From: Elusimicrobiota bacterium
GTDB lineage: Bacteria > Omnitrophota > Gorgyraeia > Zapsychrales > Fredricksoniimonadaceae
Reading direction: 5' to 3'
Assembly (NCBI GenBank): GCA_012514595.1
Contig: JAAYZZ010000038.1
Span: forward strand, 1 to 9,125
DNA length: 9,125 nucleotides
Shown: positions 1 through 6,983 of the stretch, piece by piece
How the letters are laid out: the number at the start of each line of letters is the position of its first letter
Position numbering within the stretch: the first letter of the stretch is position 1
The notes under the pieces: model-generated
Seen by the model: the letters and a program-made list of their open reading frames with translations, nothing else
Told to the model about the DNA's origin: nothing
Databases searched by the model: none
Position numbers and translations under genes: made by a program

Positions 1-58
1 CGTCGTTGTCTTCAGGCCTGGGCTTGGGACCGTCGTGGCCGTTCTCTTCCTCCGGCAT
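1..58 (-). CDS. Unidentified protein, N-terminal 19 codons only (cut by window edge)
   Basis: This is the beginning of the next gene in the operon, downstream of mtnA. The frame from ATG at 58 reads MPEEENGHDGPKPRPEDND and runs open off the window edge. The fragment is acidic and proline-rich, with no hydrophobic segment or signal peptide, so it looks like a flexible N-terminal tail. The start at 58 is preferred because a GAAAGG Shine-Dalgarno-like sequence at 73-68 sits 9 bases upstream. An in-frame ATG at 67 would overlap the mtnA stop codon as ATGA, but the same GAAAGG would then touch it with no spacer. Co-direction and close spacing make co-translation with mtnA likely. I do not recognise the protein, and 19 residues are too few to assign a family. 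Confidence 0.6.
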   Translation of the reverse strand, partial: MPEEENGHDGPKPRPEDND

Positions 59-63
59 ATTGA

Positions 64-1116
64 TCATCCTTTCTTTGAGAAAGACAGGGCTTGATAAACC
101 CTTTTCCTGTTCGGTCGCCGGATGACCCCGTACTCGGTCACGATCCCGGTGATCAGACCTGCGGGCGTGACATCAAAGGCCGGATTGAAAACTTTTATGC
201 CTTTAGGTGCCGTAGGCCTGGCGCCGAAGGAGGTGACCTCATCCTGTGAGCGCTCCTCGATGGGGATCTCCCCCCCGCTCCTGATCTTGAGATCAAAGGT
301 GGTCTTGGGCGCAACAACGTAAAACGGCACATCGTGGTGTTTGGCAAGAACGGCCAGCATGTAGGTCCCGATCTTGTTGGCCGCATCGCCGTTGCTGGCG
401 ATCCGGTCCGCACCCGTGAAGATCCCGTCGATCTTTTGGCCCTTCATGACCGTGGCGGCCATGTTGTCGCAAATGAGCGTCACATCGATCCTGTTCTTCC
501 GAAGCTCCCACGCCGTGAGACGCGCCCCCTGAAGGAGCGGTCGCGTCTCAAGGGCAAAGACCTTGAATTTCTTTCCCGCCTCTTTGGCCGCATAAAAAAC
601 ACCGAGCGCGGTCCCGTAATCGGCTGTCGCTAGCGCCCCGGCATTGCAGACCGTCATGTAGGTCCCGCCGTTCCTGATGAGAGCGGCCCCATGACGGCCC
701 ATCGCACGGCACACGGCCTTATCCTCCTCGAAGATCGCAATGGCCTCGGCCTCGATCACGGCCTTCATGATCGCGACCGGCAAGCGGGGATTCTTGAGGA
801 TAAGCCCGCGCATCTGGTTCAAGGCGTTGAAAAGATTGACCGCCGTCGGGCGCGAGGCGCCGATGAAGTCGCAGAGCCGGAGGACAAAACTCGCGAACCG
901 CGCGGGATCATCCCCCTTGAATTTCTTGGCACCCAAAAGAACGCCAAAGGCCGCCGCGACCCCCAACGCGGGAGCCCCGCGGACCTGCAGCGTCCTGATC
1001 GCTCTCCACAGGGTCTCCACGTCGTGGCAATCGATATACTTGAGCCGGCCGGGAAGGAGCGTCTGGTCGATGATGCGCACCGCACTCCCGGTCCATTGGA
1101 TTGTCTTGACGGACAT
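64..1116 (-). CDS. mtnA: S-methyl-5-thioribose-1-phosphate isomerase
   Basis: The 350-residue protein has the usual length for MtnA, a cytoplasmic enzyme of the methionine salvage pathway. It converts 5-methylthioribose-1-phosphate to 5-methylthioribulose-1-phosphate and is related to the eIF2B alpha/beta/delta regulatory subunits. The family signatures are in place: RGAPA at residues 46-50, the catalytic-type Cys157 in TVCNAG, the catalytic-type Asp237 in GADRI, NKIGT at 247-251, and the C-terminal NPAFDVTP and GVI motifs. Cys157 and Asp237 correspond to Cys160 and Asp240 of the Bacillus subtilis enzyme. The ATG start at 1116 follows GAAAGGAG with good spacing, and that Shine-Dalgarno overlaps the end of the RNB gene (12-base gap). 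No other salvage gene (mtnK, mtnB, mtnP) is visible here. A role on ribose-1,5-bisphosphate or 5-deoxyribose phosphates, known for some homologues, cannot be excluded. Confidence 0.95.
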   Translation of the reverse strand: MSVKTIQWTGSAVRIIDQTLLPGRLKYIDCHDVETLWRAIRTLQVRGAPALGVAAAFGVLLGAKKFKGDDPARFASFVLRLCDFIGASRPTAVNLFNALNQMRGLILKNPRLPVAIMKAVIEAEAIAIFEEDKAVCRAMGRHGAALIRNGGTYMTVCNAGALATADYGTALGVFYAAKEAGKKFKVFALETRPLLQGARLTAWELRKNRIDVTLICDNMAATVMKGQKIDGIFTGADRIASNGDAANKIGTYMLAVLAKHHDVPFYVVAPKTTFDLKIRSGGEIPIEERSQDEVTSFGARPTAPKGIKVFNPAFDVTPAGLITGIVTEYGVIRRPNRKRVYQALSFSKKG

Positions 1117-1128
1117 CCCTCTCTCCTT

Positions 1129-2601
1129 TCAGGCCCGGACCTTGACCAGGTCAATATGCCCCTTGTAGGGATCCAGATCGACCAGTTTGACACGCACCTT
1201 GTGTCCGACACGCATACGCTCAAAGCCGCGCACCACTCGTCCCTCGACGGGCGGATCATCCAGCCGCACATAGGTTCCTTTTTCCGAGGCCCCGGTCACG
1301 ATCCCGCTGAAGATCTCCCCCACACGGTCATGGATGAGAGAGGCGGCCTCGACCTTCTGCATGAACCGCTCGACCTTCTTGGAGGCCTTGTCCCGGTCCG
1401 TACACCAGGCGGCATGCTCCACAAGTTCCTTGCGGGTGTAAGGACACTCCTCTCCCGCGATCGCGGCCTTGAGAAGGCGCTGGATGATGACATCCACGTA
1501 CCGCCGGTTGGGAGCGGTGGCATGCGTATAATCCATGACCGCAAGCCCGAAATGCCCCAGGGGCGGCTTGCCGGGCTCCAGCATCGTATATTCGCCGGGC
1601 CCGAGAAGTTTCACAACGGCCAAAGACAGATCGGGGAACCTCAAGGGATCGCGGGCCTTTTGTTTCAAAAGGAATTTGGAAAGCGCCCTGGCATCGGGCT
1701 CTGCCGGCAGACGTTCCTGCAGGGTCATGGCCAGTTCGACGATCCCGGCCCAGTTCTTGGGCACGCGCACCACCCTCTGAATGACCGCGAACCCGGCCTT
1801 GCTCAGGAATTCCATGACCGTGCGGTTGGCCGCGATCATGAAATTCTCGATGATCTGCTGGGCCCGGCTCTCCTGGGGCAGGACCAGACGGATCACGACG
1901 CCGTTCTCCGTGACCGCCCGTGTCTCCAGGGTCTCAAGCCCCAGCGCCCCTTCAGCCATCCGAAAGGACTCCAGACGCCTCGCCGCCTCGTCTTGAAGAC
2001 GGACCTGGGCCTCAAGTCCGGGGGTCTCCCCCAAGGCTTTCGGCGCAGGACCCCGGCCCTCGATCCAGGCCCCGACCTCCTCGTAGACCAGCTTCGCCTT
2101 GTTCGAGACCAGCGCCGGATAGATCCGGCCCTGACGGATGTCCCCGTCCTTGAGGACGGCGAACTCGATCACGATCGCCAGACGATCCGCACCGGGGAGA
2201 AGGGAGGAAATGTCCTCGGAAAGCGCATGCGGCAGCATGGGGAATGTGGTGATCCCGGTGTAGACCGAATTCCCATTCTGGGCCGCATGCTGATCGGCCC
2301 TGGATCCCTTGGGAACAAAGATATCCACATCCGCGATGGCGACCTTGACCAGGATCTCCTGCCGGGGGCCTCGTTCACAGTATTCGAGCTGATCGAGGTC
2401 TTGGGAATCGTGATTGTCGATGGAGCTCCACAAAAGCCCGCGCAAGTCCTTCACACGGGCCTTTCGACGGGACAGAAGCCGCTCGGCATCCAGGATCCTG
2501 ACCTCCTGAAGGAGGGCGCGGGGAAAATCAGCGAGAAACCCGTAACGGGCCATGGCGTCTTTGGCGATCGCGGCAAGATCAATACGGAAAGATCCTGTCA
2601 T
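1129..2601 (-). CDS. RNB-domain (RNase II/R family) exoribonuclease, short form with C-terminal S1 domain
   Basis: The 490-residue protein belongs to the RNB family of 3'-to-5' exoribonucleases, which degrade single-stranded RNA using Mg2+. It lacks the tandem cold-shock domains that open E. coli RNase II and RNase R. The catalytic domain starts near residue 50 with the metal-binding loop, in which Asp62, Asp68 and Asp70 fit the D-x5-D-x-D pattern. The fourth position is Gln71 instead of the Asp found in RNase II/R. The second signature is at about 350-370 (HFGLAVMDYTHATAPNRRY, then VD), with the paired arginines Arg366 and Arg367. Residues 426-488 look like an S1 RNA-binding domain. The ATG overlaps the vf530 stop as ATGA, with a G-rich run just upstream. 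The gene resembles the compact RNB enzymes of Deinococcus and cyanobacteria more than classical rnr, so no gene symbol is given. Confidence 0.9.
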   Translation of the reverse strand: MTGSFRIDLAAIAKDAMARYGFLADFPRALLQEVRILDAERLLSRRKARVKDLRGLLWSSIDNHDSQDLDQLEYCERGPRQEILVKVAIADVDIFVPKGSRADQHAAQNGNSVYTGITTFPMLPHALSEDISSLLPGADRLAIVIEFAVLKDGDIRQGRIYPALVSNKAKLVYEEVGAWIEGRGPAPKALGETPGLEAQVRLQDEAARRLESFRMAEGALGLETLETRAVTENGVVIRLVLPQESRAQQIIENFMIAANRTVMEFLSKAGFAVIQRVVRVPKNWAGIVELAMTLQERLPAEPDARALSKFLLKQKARDPLRFPDLSLAVVKLLGPGEYTMLEPGKPPLGHFGLAVMDYTHATAPNRRYVDVIIQRLLKAAIAGEECPYTRKELVEHAAWCTDRDKASKKVERFMQKVEAASLIHDRVGEIFSGIVTGASEKGTYVRLDDPPVEGRVVRGFERMRVGHKVRVKLVDLDPYKGHIDLVKVRA

Positions 2602-2861
2602 ACGTCCCCCCGGGGTCCGCGATGAACATCATGTCCTTGAGAAGCCCTGAACGTCCAGCGGTAGAGCCCTTCCACCTTTTCCCGGGCCCAGGGCGTCCGG
2701 CGCAAGAATGTCAGACTGGATTTGATGCTGGGATCCTTGGCGAAACAGTTGATGCGAATGCGGCGGGACATCTCGGGCCAACCGTATCTTTCCACAAGGC
2801 GGGTCAGGATCATCTCGAGCGTCACACCGTGGAGCAGGTCTTTATTCCCGGATGTGTTCAT
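2598..2861 (-). CDS. VF530/DUF2132 family small protein
   Basis: The 87-residue protein matches the VF530 (DUF2132) family, small conserved proteins with a proposed DNA-binding role but no established cellular function. Recognisable family blocks are LLHGVTLEMILTRLVERYGW at residues 9-28, INCFAKDPSIKSSLTFLR at 37-54 and RTPWAREKVE at 55-64. Residues 70-87 extend past the usual family end and are polar and Gly/Arg/His-rich. The start at 2861 is chosen over an in-frame ATG at 2876 because a near-perfect AAGGAGG lies just before it, and the family homology begins only afterwards. The longer form would overlap the metG stop as ATGA. The stop overlaps the RNB start by four bases, so translation of the nuclease is probably coupled to this gene. 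Its position between metG and the nuclease suggests only operon membership. Confidence 0.88.
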   Translation of the reverse strand: MNTSGNKDLLHGVTLEMILTRLVERYGWPEMSRRIRINCFAKDPSIKSSLTFLRRTPWAREKVEGLYRWTFRASQGHDVHRGPRGDV

Positions 2862-2865
2862 CGGA

Positions 2866-2873
2866 ACCTCCTT
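2866..2873 (-). promoter_or_regulatory. Strong Shine-Dalgarno for vf530, on the metG stop codon
   Basis: On the minus strand this reads AAGGAGGT, four bases before ATG at 2861. Its first base is the last base of the metG TGA. It decides the vf530 start in favour of 2861 over the ATG at 2876, and it places ribosome recruitment where ribosomes finishing metG terminate. Confidence 0.75.
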
Positions 2874-2887
2874 CACCCCCGGGGTGA
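2873..2887 (-). repeat. Perfect inverted repeat across the metG stop codon
   Basis: Seven-base arms TCACCCC and GGGGTGA are separated by one C on the plus strand. The repeat covers the last codons and stop of metG and directly abuts the vf530 Shine-Dalgarno. There is no T-run after it on the transcribed strand, so it is not a standard intrinsic terminator. As RNA it could form a short GC-rich stem next to the ribosome-binding site; a real loop would need to open at least one base pair. Function is inferred, and chance in GC-rich DNA is possible. Confidence 0.45.
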
Positions 2888-4390
2888 CGGTGGTTTTTCG
2901 GCCTCGATACGGGGAAAAAGCGGCGGAAAGGAAGGAAGCGCGACACCGCTCCTGAGCTCTCCCCAGGTCAAGCCCGACCCTTCGGCCCCGAGGATCCCAA
3001 GAACAACCCCGGCTTTCTCAGGCATGACGGCCTTCAAGAGCACCGCGGAAAGACGCAGCGCCTCGCTCGCGCAGTAGAGAACGCGGCCGGCGGCCGCAAG
3101 ATCGGTCTTTGCCAATTTCCAGGGCGCCTGGACCTCCATGTACTTGTTGACCGCACGCACAAGGTTCAGGACCTCGTTGATCGCGCTGTCGACCTTGAAG
3201 TCATGGACAAGCGCATTGACCCTCTCCCCGAGCGTCCGTCCGATCGAGATGATCTCTTCCTCCGCCGGTGTCGGTGTCCCGGCCTCGGGAATGATCCCGC
3301 CGTGATTCTTCGTAATGAGGCCCGACACACGGTTGAGAAGATTCCCGAAATCGTTGGCGAGATCGCTGTTGTACCGCTTGATGAAATTCTCGGGGGTAAA
3401 ACTGGCATCGGCCCCGAGCACCATCTCGCTCATGAGATAATACCGGACCGCGTCCACCCCGTGCTTCTGGATGAGGTCGAGGGGCCGCACAACGTTCCCG
3501 AGCGACTTCGACATCTTGCTCTCGCCCATCAGCCACCAGCCGTGGGCAAAGATCGTGTCCGGAAGCGGAAGGTCGAGAGAAAAAAGCATGGTCGTCCAGT
3601 AGATGCAGTGGGTCGTCAGAATATCCTTGCCGATCAGATGCACCCCGGGCCACCAGCGGGCAAACTTCTTCTCTTCGGAGAGATACCCTATCGCGGAGAT
3701 ATAGTTGATGAGCGCATCGAACCAGACATAGGTCACATAGTCCCTGTCAAAGGGGATCTCGATCCCCCAGGACAGACGCGACTTGGGACGCGAGATGCAC
3801 AGATCCCCCAAAGGCTGACGAAGGAACCCCAGCATCTCATTCTTGCGATGCTCGGGACGGATGAACCCCGGGTGCTCCTCGATATAACGGACGAGACGCT
3901 CCTGATACTGCCCCATCTTGAAGAAATAATTCTTCTCCTTGAGGACCCTGACCTCGCGGAACTGACCCGACTCGGCCTCCTTCTCGGTGATGAACCGCTC
4001 CTCGGCGACGGAGTAAAGCCCTTCGTATTCCTTCTGGTAGATATCCCCTTTGTCATAGACCTTCTGAAGGATCTGCTGGACGATCCTTTTGTGACGGTCC
4101 TGCGTCGTTCGGATAAAATCGTCGTTCGAGATCCCAAGCGTCTTCCAGAGGTCCGTGAACCGGGGGGCCAGATCATCGCAGTGCGCCTGCGGCGAAAGCC
4201 CGCGCTTCTCAGCCGCCTGCTGGACCTTCTGTCCGTGCTCGTCGAGCCCTGTCAAAAAGAAGGTGTCATGCCCCAGCGCCCGGTGAAAGCGCGAGAGCAC
4301 GTCCGCAAGAATGGTCGTATACGCATGCCCGATATGCGGCGCGTCATTCACATAGTAAATGGGCGTTGTGACGTAAAACTTTTCTGCCAT
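2873..4390 (-). CDS. metG: Methionyl-tRNA synthetase, short form without zinc ligands or C-terminal dimerisation domain
   Basis: The 505-residue class I synthetase charges tRNA-Met, including the initiator, in the cytoplasm. Motifs are clear: TTPIYYVNDAPHIGHAYTT with HIGH at residues 19-22, FLTGLDEHGQK at 45-55, NDDFIRTT at 89-96, YVWFDALINYI at 221-231, HLIGKDI at 251-257 and KMSKS at 292-296, followed by the anticodon-binding helical bundle. The sequence resembles the Bacillus-type enzyme, but the zinc-binding insert has lost its cysteines. The first C-x2-C is replaced around Ser127-Glu130, and the second pair is missing from the shortened stretch before residue 155. The protein ends soon after the LFPRIE motif (about residue 486), so the Trbp111-like C-terminal domain of longer MetRS is absent. 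The ATG at 4390 follows AAGAGG, which overlaps the ricT stop (8-base gap). Confidence 0.97.
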   Translation of the reverse strand: MAEKFYVTTPIYYVNDAPHIGHAYTTILADVLSRFHRALGHDTFFLTGLDEHGQKVQQAAEKRGLSPQAHCDDLAPRFTDLWKTLGISNDDFIRTTQDRHKRIVQQILQKVYDKGDIYQKEYEGLYSVAEERFITEKEAESGQFREVRVLKEKNYFFKMGQYQERLVRYIEEHPGFIRPEHRKNEMLGFLRQPLGDLCISRPKSRLSWGIEIPFDRDYVTYVWFDALINYISAIGYLSEEKKFARWWPGVHLIGKDILTTHCIYWTTMLFSLDLPLPDTIFAHGWWLMGESKMSKSLGNVVRPLDLIQKHGVDAVRYYLMSEMVLGADASFTPENFIKRYNSDLANDFGNLLNRVSGLITKNHGGIIPEAGTPTPAEEEIISIGRTLGERVNALVHDFKVDSAINEVLNLVRAVNKYMEVQAPWKLAKTDLAAAGRVLYCASEALRLSAVLLKAVMPEKAGVVLGILGAEGSGLTWGELRSGVALPSFPPLFPRIEAEKPPSPRG

Positions 4391-4398
4391 GATGCCTC

Positions 4399-5349
4399 TT
4401 AAGGTCTGCGGCCGTTGCGGTCCCGATTCTCGCGGGGTTCCCGGCGGTCGCGGTCACGTCCCTGGCCCGGCTGCCGCCCCCGTCCCTCATCAGGCCGTGG
4501 CCGGCGGTCATCGGGCCTCTGCTCCCGACGGGGTTCCATCTGCGGGGCCTTGGGAAGGCCTTCAGGAGGGACCGGCGCCTTCACGATCTTTCCCTCCCCC
4601 AGATCCACATAGGCGAGCCTCTTGAGGATATCGAGGCTGATGACGCGTCCCCTTCCCTCGGGGATCTCGACACGCGCGCCCATTTTGGGAAGCCCTTTAT
4701 TGAGCTCCCGGTACACATTGTATTCATAGGCCATGCAGCACTTGATCCGGCCGCAGACCCCCGAGATCTTCGTCGGGTTCAGGGGCAGGGCCTGCTCCTT
4801 GGCCATCTTGATGGAGAGCTGTCCGAAATCCTTGATGAAATTCGCGCAGCAAAGCTCCTGTCCGCAGACGCCGAATCCGCCGGTCATCTTGGCCCGGTCC
4901 CTGACCCCCACCTGCTTGAGCTCGATGCGGACCCGGAAGATCCTCGCGAGCTCCTTCACCAGCTCGCGGAAATCCACGCGCCCCTCGGCGGTGAAATAAA
5001 AGATCGCCCGGCTCGCGTCAAAAGAATACTCGGCCGAAAGGATGTTCATATCAAGATGCATCTCGTTGACCTTGGAGATGCACACATGGAGCGCGTCATT
5101 GGCCTTAAAACGGTTGTGCTCGATCTGCCGCAGGTCGCCTTCATTGGCGAGACGCACCAGACGCCCCTGGATCATGGGCGGCTTCTGCGCCAGAGACGGC
5201 GGAAGCTCGGTCGTGATCACGCGTCCGTACTCGGCGGAACGGTCCACCTCGACGATCACAAGGTCACCCCGGCGGCAATCCACCCCGTGGCTGTCCACAA
5301 AAAGGTCGGGGCGGTGTTCGCCCATCTTGATCTGGAATATTCTGGCCAT
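4399..5349 (-). CDS. ricT: PSP1-domain protein, RicT/YaaT-like, with basic disordered tail
   Basis: The 316-residue protein carries a PSP1 domain and the cysteine motifs of RicT (YaaT). In Bacillus subtilis RicT joins RicA and RicF in an Fe-S complex that modulates RNase Y, mRNA maturation and development. Two C-x4-C-C motifs are seen: Cys162, Cys167 and Cys168 in GGFGVCGQELCC, and Cys199, Cys204 and Cys205 in GVCGRIKCCMAYE. These are the expected cluster ligands. The region before them includes the typical SAEYSFDASRAIFYFTAEGR stretch (residues 105-124). Residues from about 258 form a Pro-, Arg-, Asp- and Gly-rich tail that is probably disordered. The ATG at 5349 follows AAAGGA at good spacing, 17 bases after the holB stop. 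The holB-ricT adjacency matches the Bacillus arrangement. RicA and RicF are not encoded in this window, so the complex is not proven for this organism. Confidence 0.9.
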   Translation of the reverse strand: MARIFQIKMGEHRPDLFVDSHGVDCRRGDLVIVEVDRSAEYGRVITTELPPSLAQKPPMIQGRLVRLANEGDLRQIEHNRFKANDALHVCISKVNEMHLDMNILSAEYSFDASRAIFYFTAEGRVDFRELVKELARIFRVRIELKQVGVRDRAKMTGGFGVCGQELCCANFIKDFGQLSIKMAKEQALPLNPTKISGVCGRIKCCMAYEYNVYRELNKGLPKMGARVEIPEGRGRVISLDILKRLAYVDLGEGKIVKAPVPPEGLPKAPQMEPRREQRPDDRRPRPDEGRGRQPGQGRDRDRREPRENRDRNGRRP

Positions 5350-5366
5350 GCGTTCCTTTGCTTCTG

Positions 5367-6332
5367 TTAGATCATTTCCTTGAGGACCAGAAACGCGATC
5401 TTGACGTTGAAATTCTGGTCCACAGCTTCCCGAACTCTCGCGATCTGGGCAATGATCATCCCGACGCTTTGGGGACCATGCCTGCGCGCCAAGTCCTGGA
5501 TCAAGGGGATCCGGTCCTGATGCACAAATTGCTCAGCGGCCGCCCCGGCATGATGGAGTGAGACGTCCCGAAAAAGACTGAAAAGAACCTGACAGCACTC
5601 GCGGACCTCCTCCTTGTCCGCGGGAGGGTCTTTCATGGGGCCGCCCAACACCTGATCGATGAAGGCATTCTTGCGCTCGAAAAAATCCTTACGCCCGGCC
5701 GCCGCCGGCCCCCAGGCGCCCTGATGAAAACGGGCCATGATCCCCGCCGGAAGAGAGGCCACATCATACTCGTTTTGCAAACGGGAGGCAAGGGCCTTCT
5801 CGCCCCAGGCGAAGAACCGGACCTCGTGACAGCGCGAGACGATCGTCTTCAAAAGCCGGGCCGGGACCGCGGTGGTGAGAATGATGACCGTGGCCTCGGG
5901 CGGCTCCTCCAGTGTCTTCAGAAAGGCATTGGCCGCCTCCGCGCTCATCAGATGCGCATCGCGAATGATACAGACCTTGCGGACCGCCTCAAAGGGCCTC
6001 AATGTCAGCCGCGGGATCACGGGCGTAAAGGGATTATTCGCCCTTTCGCAGAACTGACCGATCATGATCTCGCTTTTGTCCTCGAGTTTCTCGACGATAA
6101 AAAGGTCCGGGTGATGTCCGCCGCGCATCTTGCGACAGGAGGCGCAGTCACAGTCCGCGCCTCCCTTATCGGGACAGTTCACCAGGCGCGCCACGGCGCA
6201 AGCGGTCTCGAACTTGCCCGTGCCTTGGGGACCGGAAAAAAGATACGCATGGGCCAGACGCCCTTTGTCGAGAAGACGTCGGAACCTCTCGAGAACATCC
6301 CGATGGATCAGGTCGACCGCGGATTCAGGCAT
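5367..6332 (-). CDS. holB: DNA polymerase III subunit delta-prime (clamp loader)
   Basis: The 321-residue AAA+ protein is the delta-prime subunit of the clamp loader, which opens and loads the beta sliding clamp in the replisome. Evidence includes AHAYLFSGPQGTGKFETA at about residues 27-44 (P-loop with Phe41 where Ser or Thr is usual), the zinc-module cysteines Cys53, Cys61, Cys63 and Cys66 followed by HHPDLFIV, the sensor region with NAFLKTLEEPPEATVIILTT, and the SRC motif in IVSRCHEVRF. The frame is open much further upstream, but that part is a shadow of tmk. The start at 6332 is set by the onset of homology and by GGGAGAAGGGG directly before it. The start overlaps the tmk stop by eight bases (ATGCCTGA). 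Delta-prime is often not an active ATPase, so the altered P-loop fits the family. Confidence 0.93.
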   Translation of the reverse strand: MPESAVDLIHRDVLERFRRLLDKGRLAHAYLFSGPQGTGKFETACAVARLVNCPDKGGADCDCASCRKMRGGHHPDLFIVEKLEDKSEIMIGQFCERANNPFTPVIPRLTLRPFEAVRKVCIIRDAHLMSAEAANAFLKTLEEPPEATVIILTTAVPARLLKTIVSRCHEVRFFAWGEKALASRLQNEYDVASLPAGIMARFHQGAWGPAAAGRKDFFERKNAFIDQVLGGPMKDPPADKEEVRECCQVLFSLFRDVSLHHAGAAAEQFVHQDRIPLIQDLARRHGPQSVGMIIAQIARVREAVDQNFNVKIAFLVLKEMI

Positions 6333-6963
6333 GCCCCTTCTCCCGGAGAAGAAGATCGACCCTTTTACGGATGATCTCAAAGATGCTTTCTTTTGAAAGT
6401 TTTCCGTCGATCTGAACGACCCTCGCCGGCTCCTCTTCCGCGATCGCCTGATACCCCCGACGGACCCGCTGGTGATACTCCAGGGCCCTCTCCTCGATCC
6501 GGTCACGCTCGCTGCCGCGCCGGCGAAGCCCTTCGGCGGCATCAAGATCAAGAAAGAATGTCACATCCGGCTGAACGCCCTGGGTCGCAAAAAGACCGAT
6601 CGCCCTGATGGTCGCCGCATCCACCCCGCAGCCGTAGCCCTGGTAGGCGACCGTAGAATCCAGGAAGCGGTCCAGGATCACGACCTTGCCCTTTTTGAGC
6701 TCCGGCAGCAGGGCCTCCTCGACGAGCTGGGCGCGGGCCGCCATGTAAAGAAGCGTCTCGCATTCTTTGGTCATGGCCGTGTTCTTTTTATCCAACAGGA
6801 TCTCGCGCACCTTCTCGCTGATCTTGACCCCTCCGGGTTCCCGCAAAAGGACCGCCAGGACGCCTTCGGCCTCAAGATGATCCAAAAGCATCTTGGACTG
6901 CGTGCTTTTTCCGCAGCCCTCGGAGCCTTCGAATGTAATAAAGAGCCCTTGATGTCTTTTCAT
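6325..6963 (-). CDS. tmk: Thymidylate (dTMP) kinase
   Basis: The 212-residue cytoplasmic enzyme phosphorylates dTMP to dTDP using ATP, an essential step for dTTP supply. It opens with GLFITFEGSEGCGKST, the P-loop lying at residues 13-21. REPGG is at 41-45, DRF at 98-100 is followed by the DSTVAYQG substrate motif, and the arginine-rich lid is around 147-155 (RRRGSERDR). The length is typical. The chosen ATG at 6963 has AGAGG seven bases upstream and matches the usual family start (Met-Lys just before GLFITFEG). An alternative ATG at 6987 would add eight residues and overlap the cysS stop as ATGA, but it lacks a good Shine-Dalgarno. Its 3' end overlaps holB, the same pairing seen in many bacteria. 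Confidence 0.95.
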   Translation of the reverse strand: MKRHQGLFITFEGSEGCGKSTQSKMLLDHLEAEGVLAVLLREPGGVKISEKVREILLDKKNTAMTKECETLLYMAARAQLVEEALLPELKKGKVVILDRFLDSTVAYQGYGCGVDAATIRAIGLFATQGVQPDVTFFLDLDAAEGLRRRGSERDRIEERALEYHQRVRRGYQAIAEEEPARVVQIDGKLSKESIFEIIRKRVDLLLREKGHA

Positions 6964-6983
6964 TCCCCTGCCTCTCGAAATCA

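Noticed and set aside
691..2625. 644-codon open frame on the plus strand opposite mtnA and the RNB gene
   Set aside because: It is antisense to two clearly conserved genes, and its product is a D/G/H/L/P/R-rich shadow composition with no recognisable domain. Avoidance of TTA, CTA and TCA codons on the minus strand keeps the opposite frame open.
2862..2876. N-terminal extension of vf530 (ATG at 2876 overlapping the metG stop)
   Set aside because: The extension is simply the translated AAGGAGG ribosome-binding site, and family homology starts after ATG 2861.
2873..2887. Inverted repeat as an intrinsic terminator after metG
   Set aside because: There is no T-run downstream on the transcribed strand, and the next gene's ribosome-binding site starts immediately, so termination here is unlikely.
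3203..4402. 399-codon open frame on the plus strand opposite metG
   Set aside because: It lies entirely within metG on the other strand, with shadow-type composition and no motif.
5367..6332. HolB P-loop change (Phe41 after the Lys) as a sign of a broken gene
   Set aside because: Delta-prime subunits commonly have non-catalytic P-loops, and the rest of the protein, including the SRC motif and zinc cysteines, is intact.
6333..6551. N-terminal extension of holB by 73 codons
   Set aside because: The added residues are Arg/Ser/Gly-rich shadow translation of tmk. Clamp-loader homology begins at the ATG at 6332, which has its own purine-rich site.
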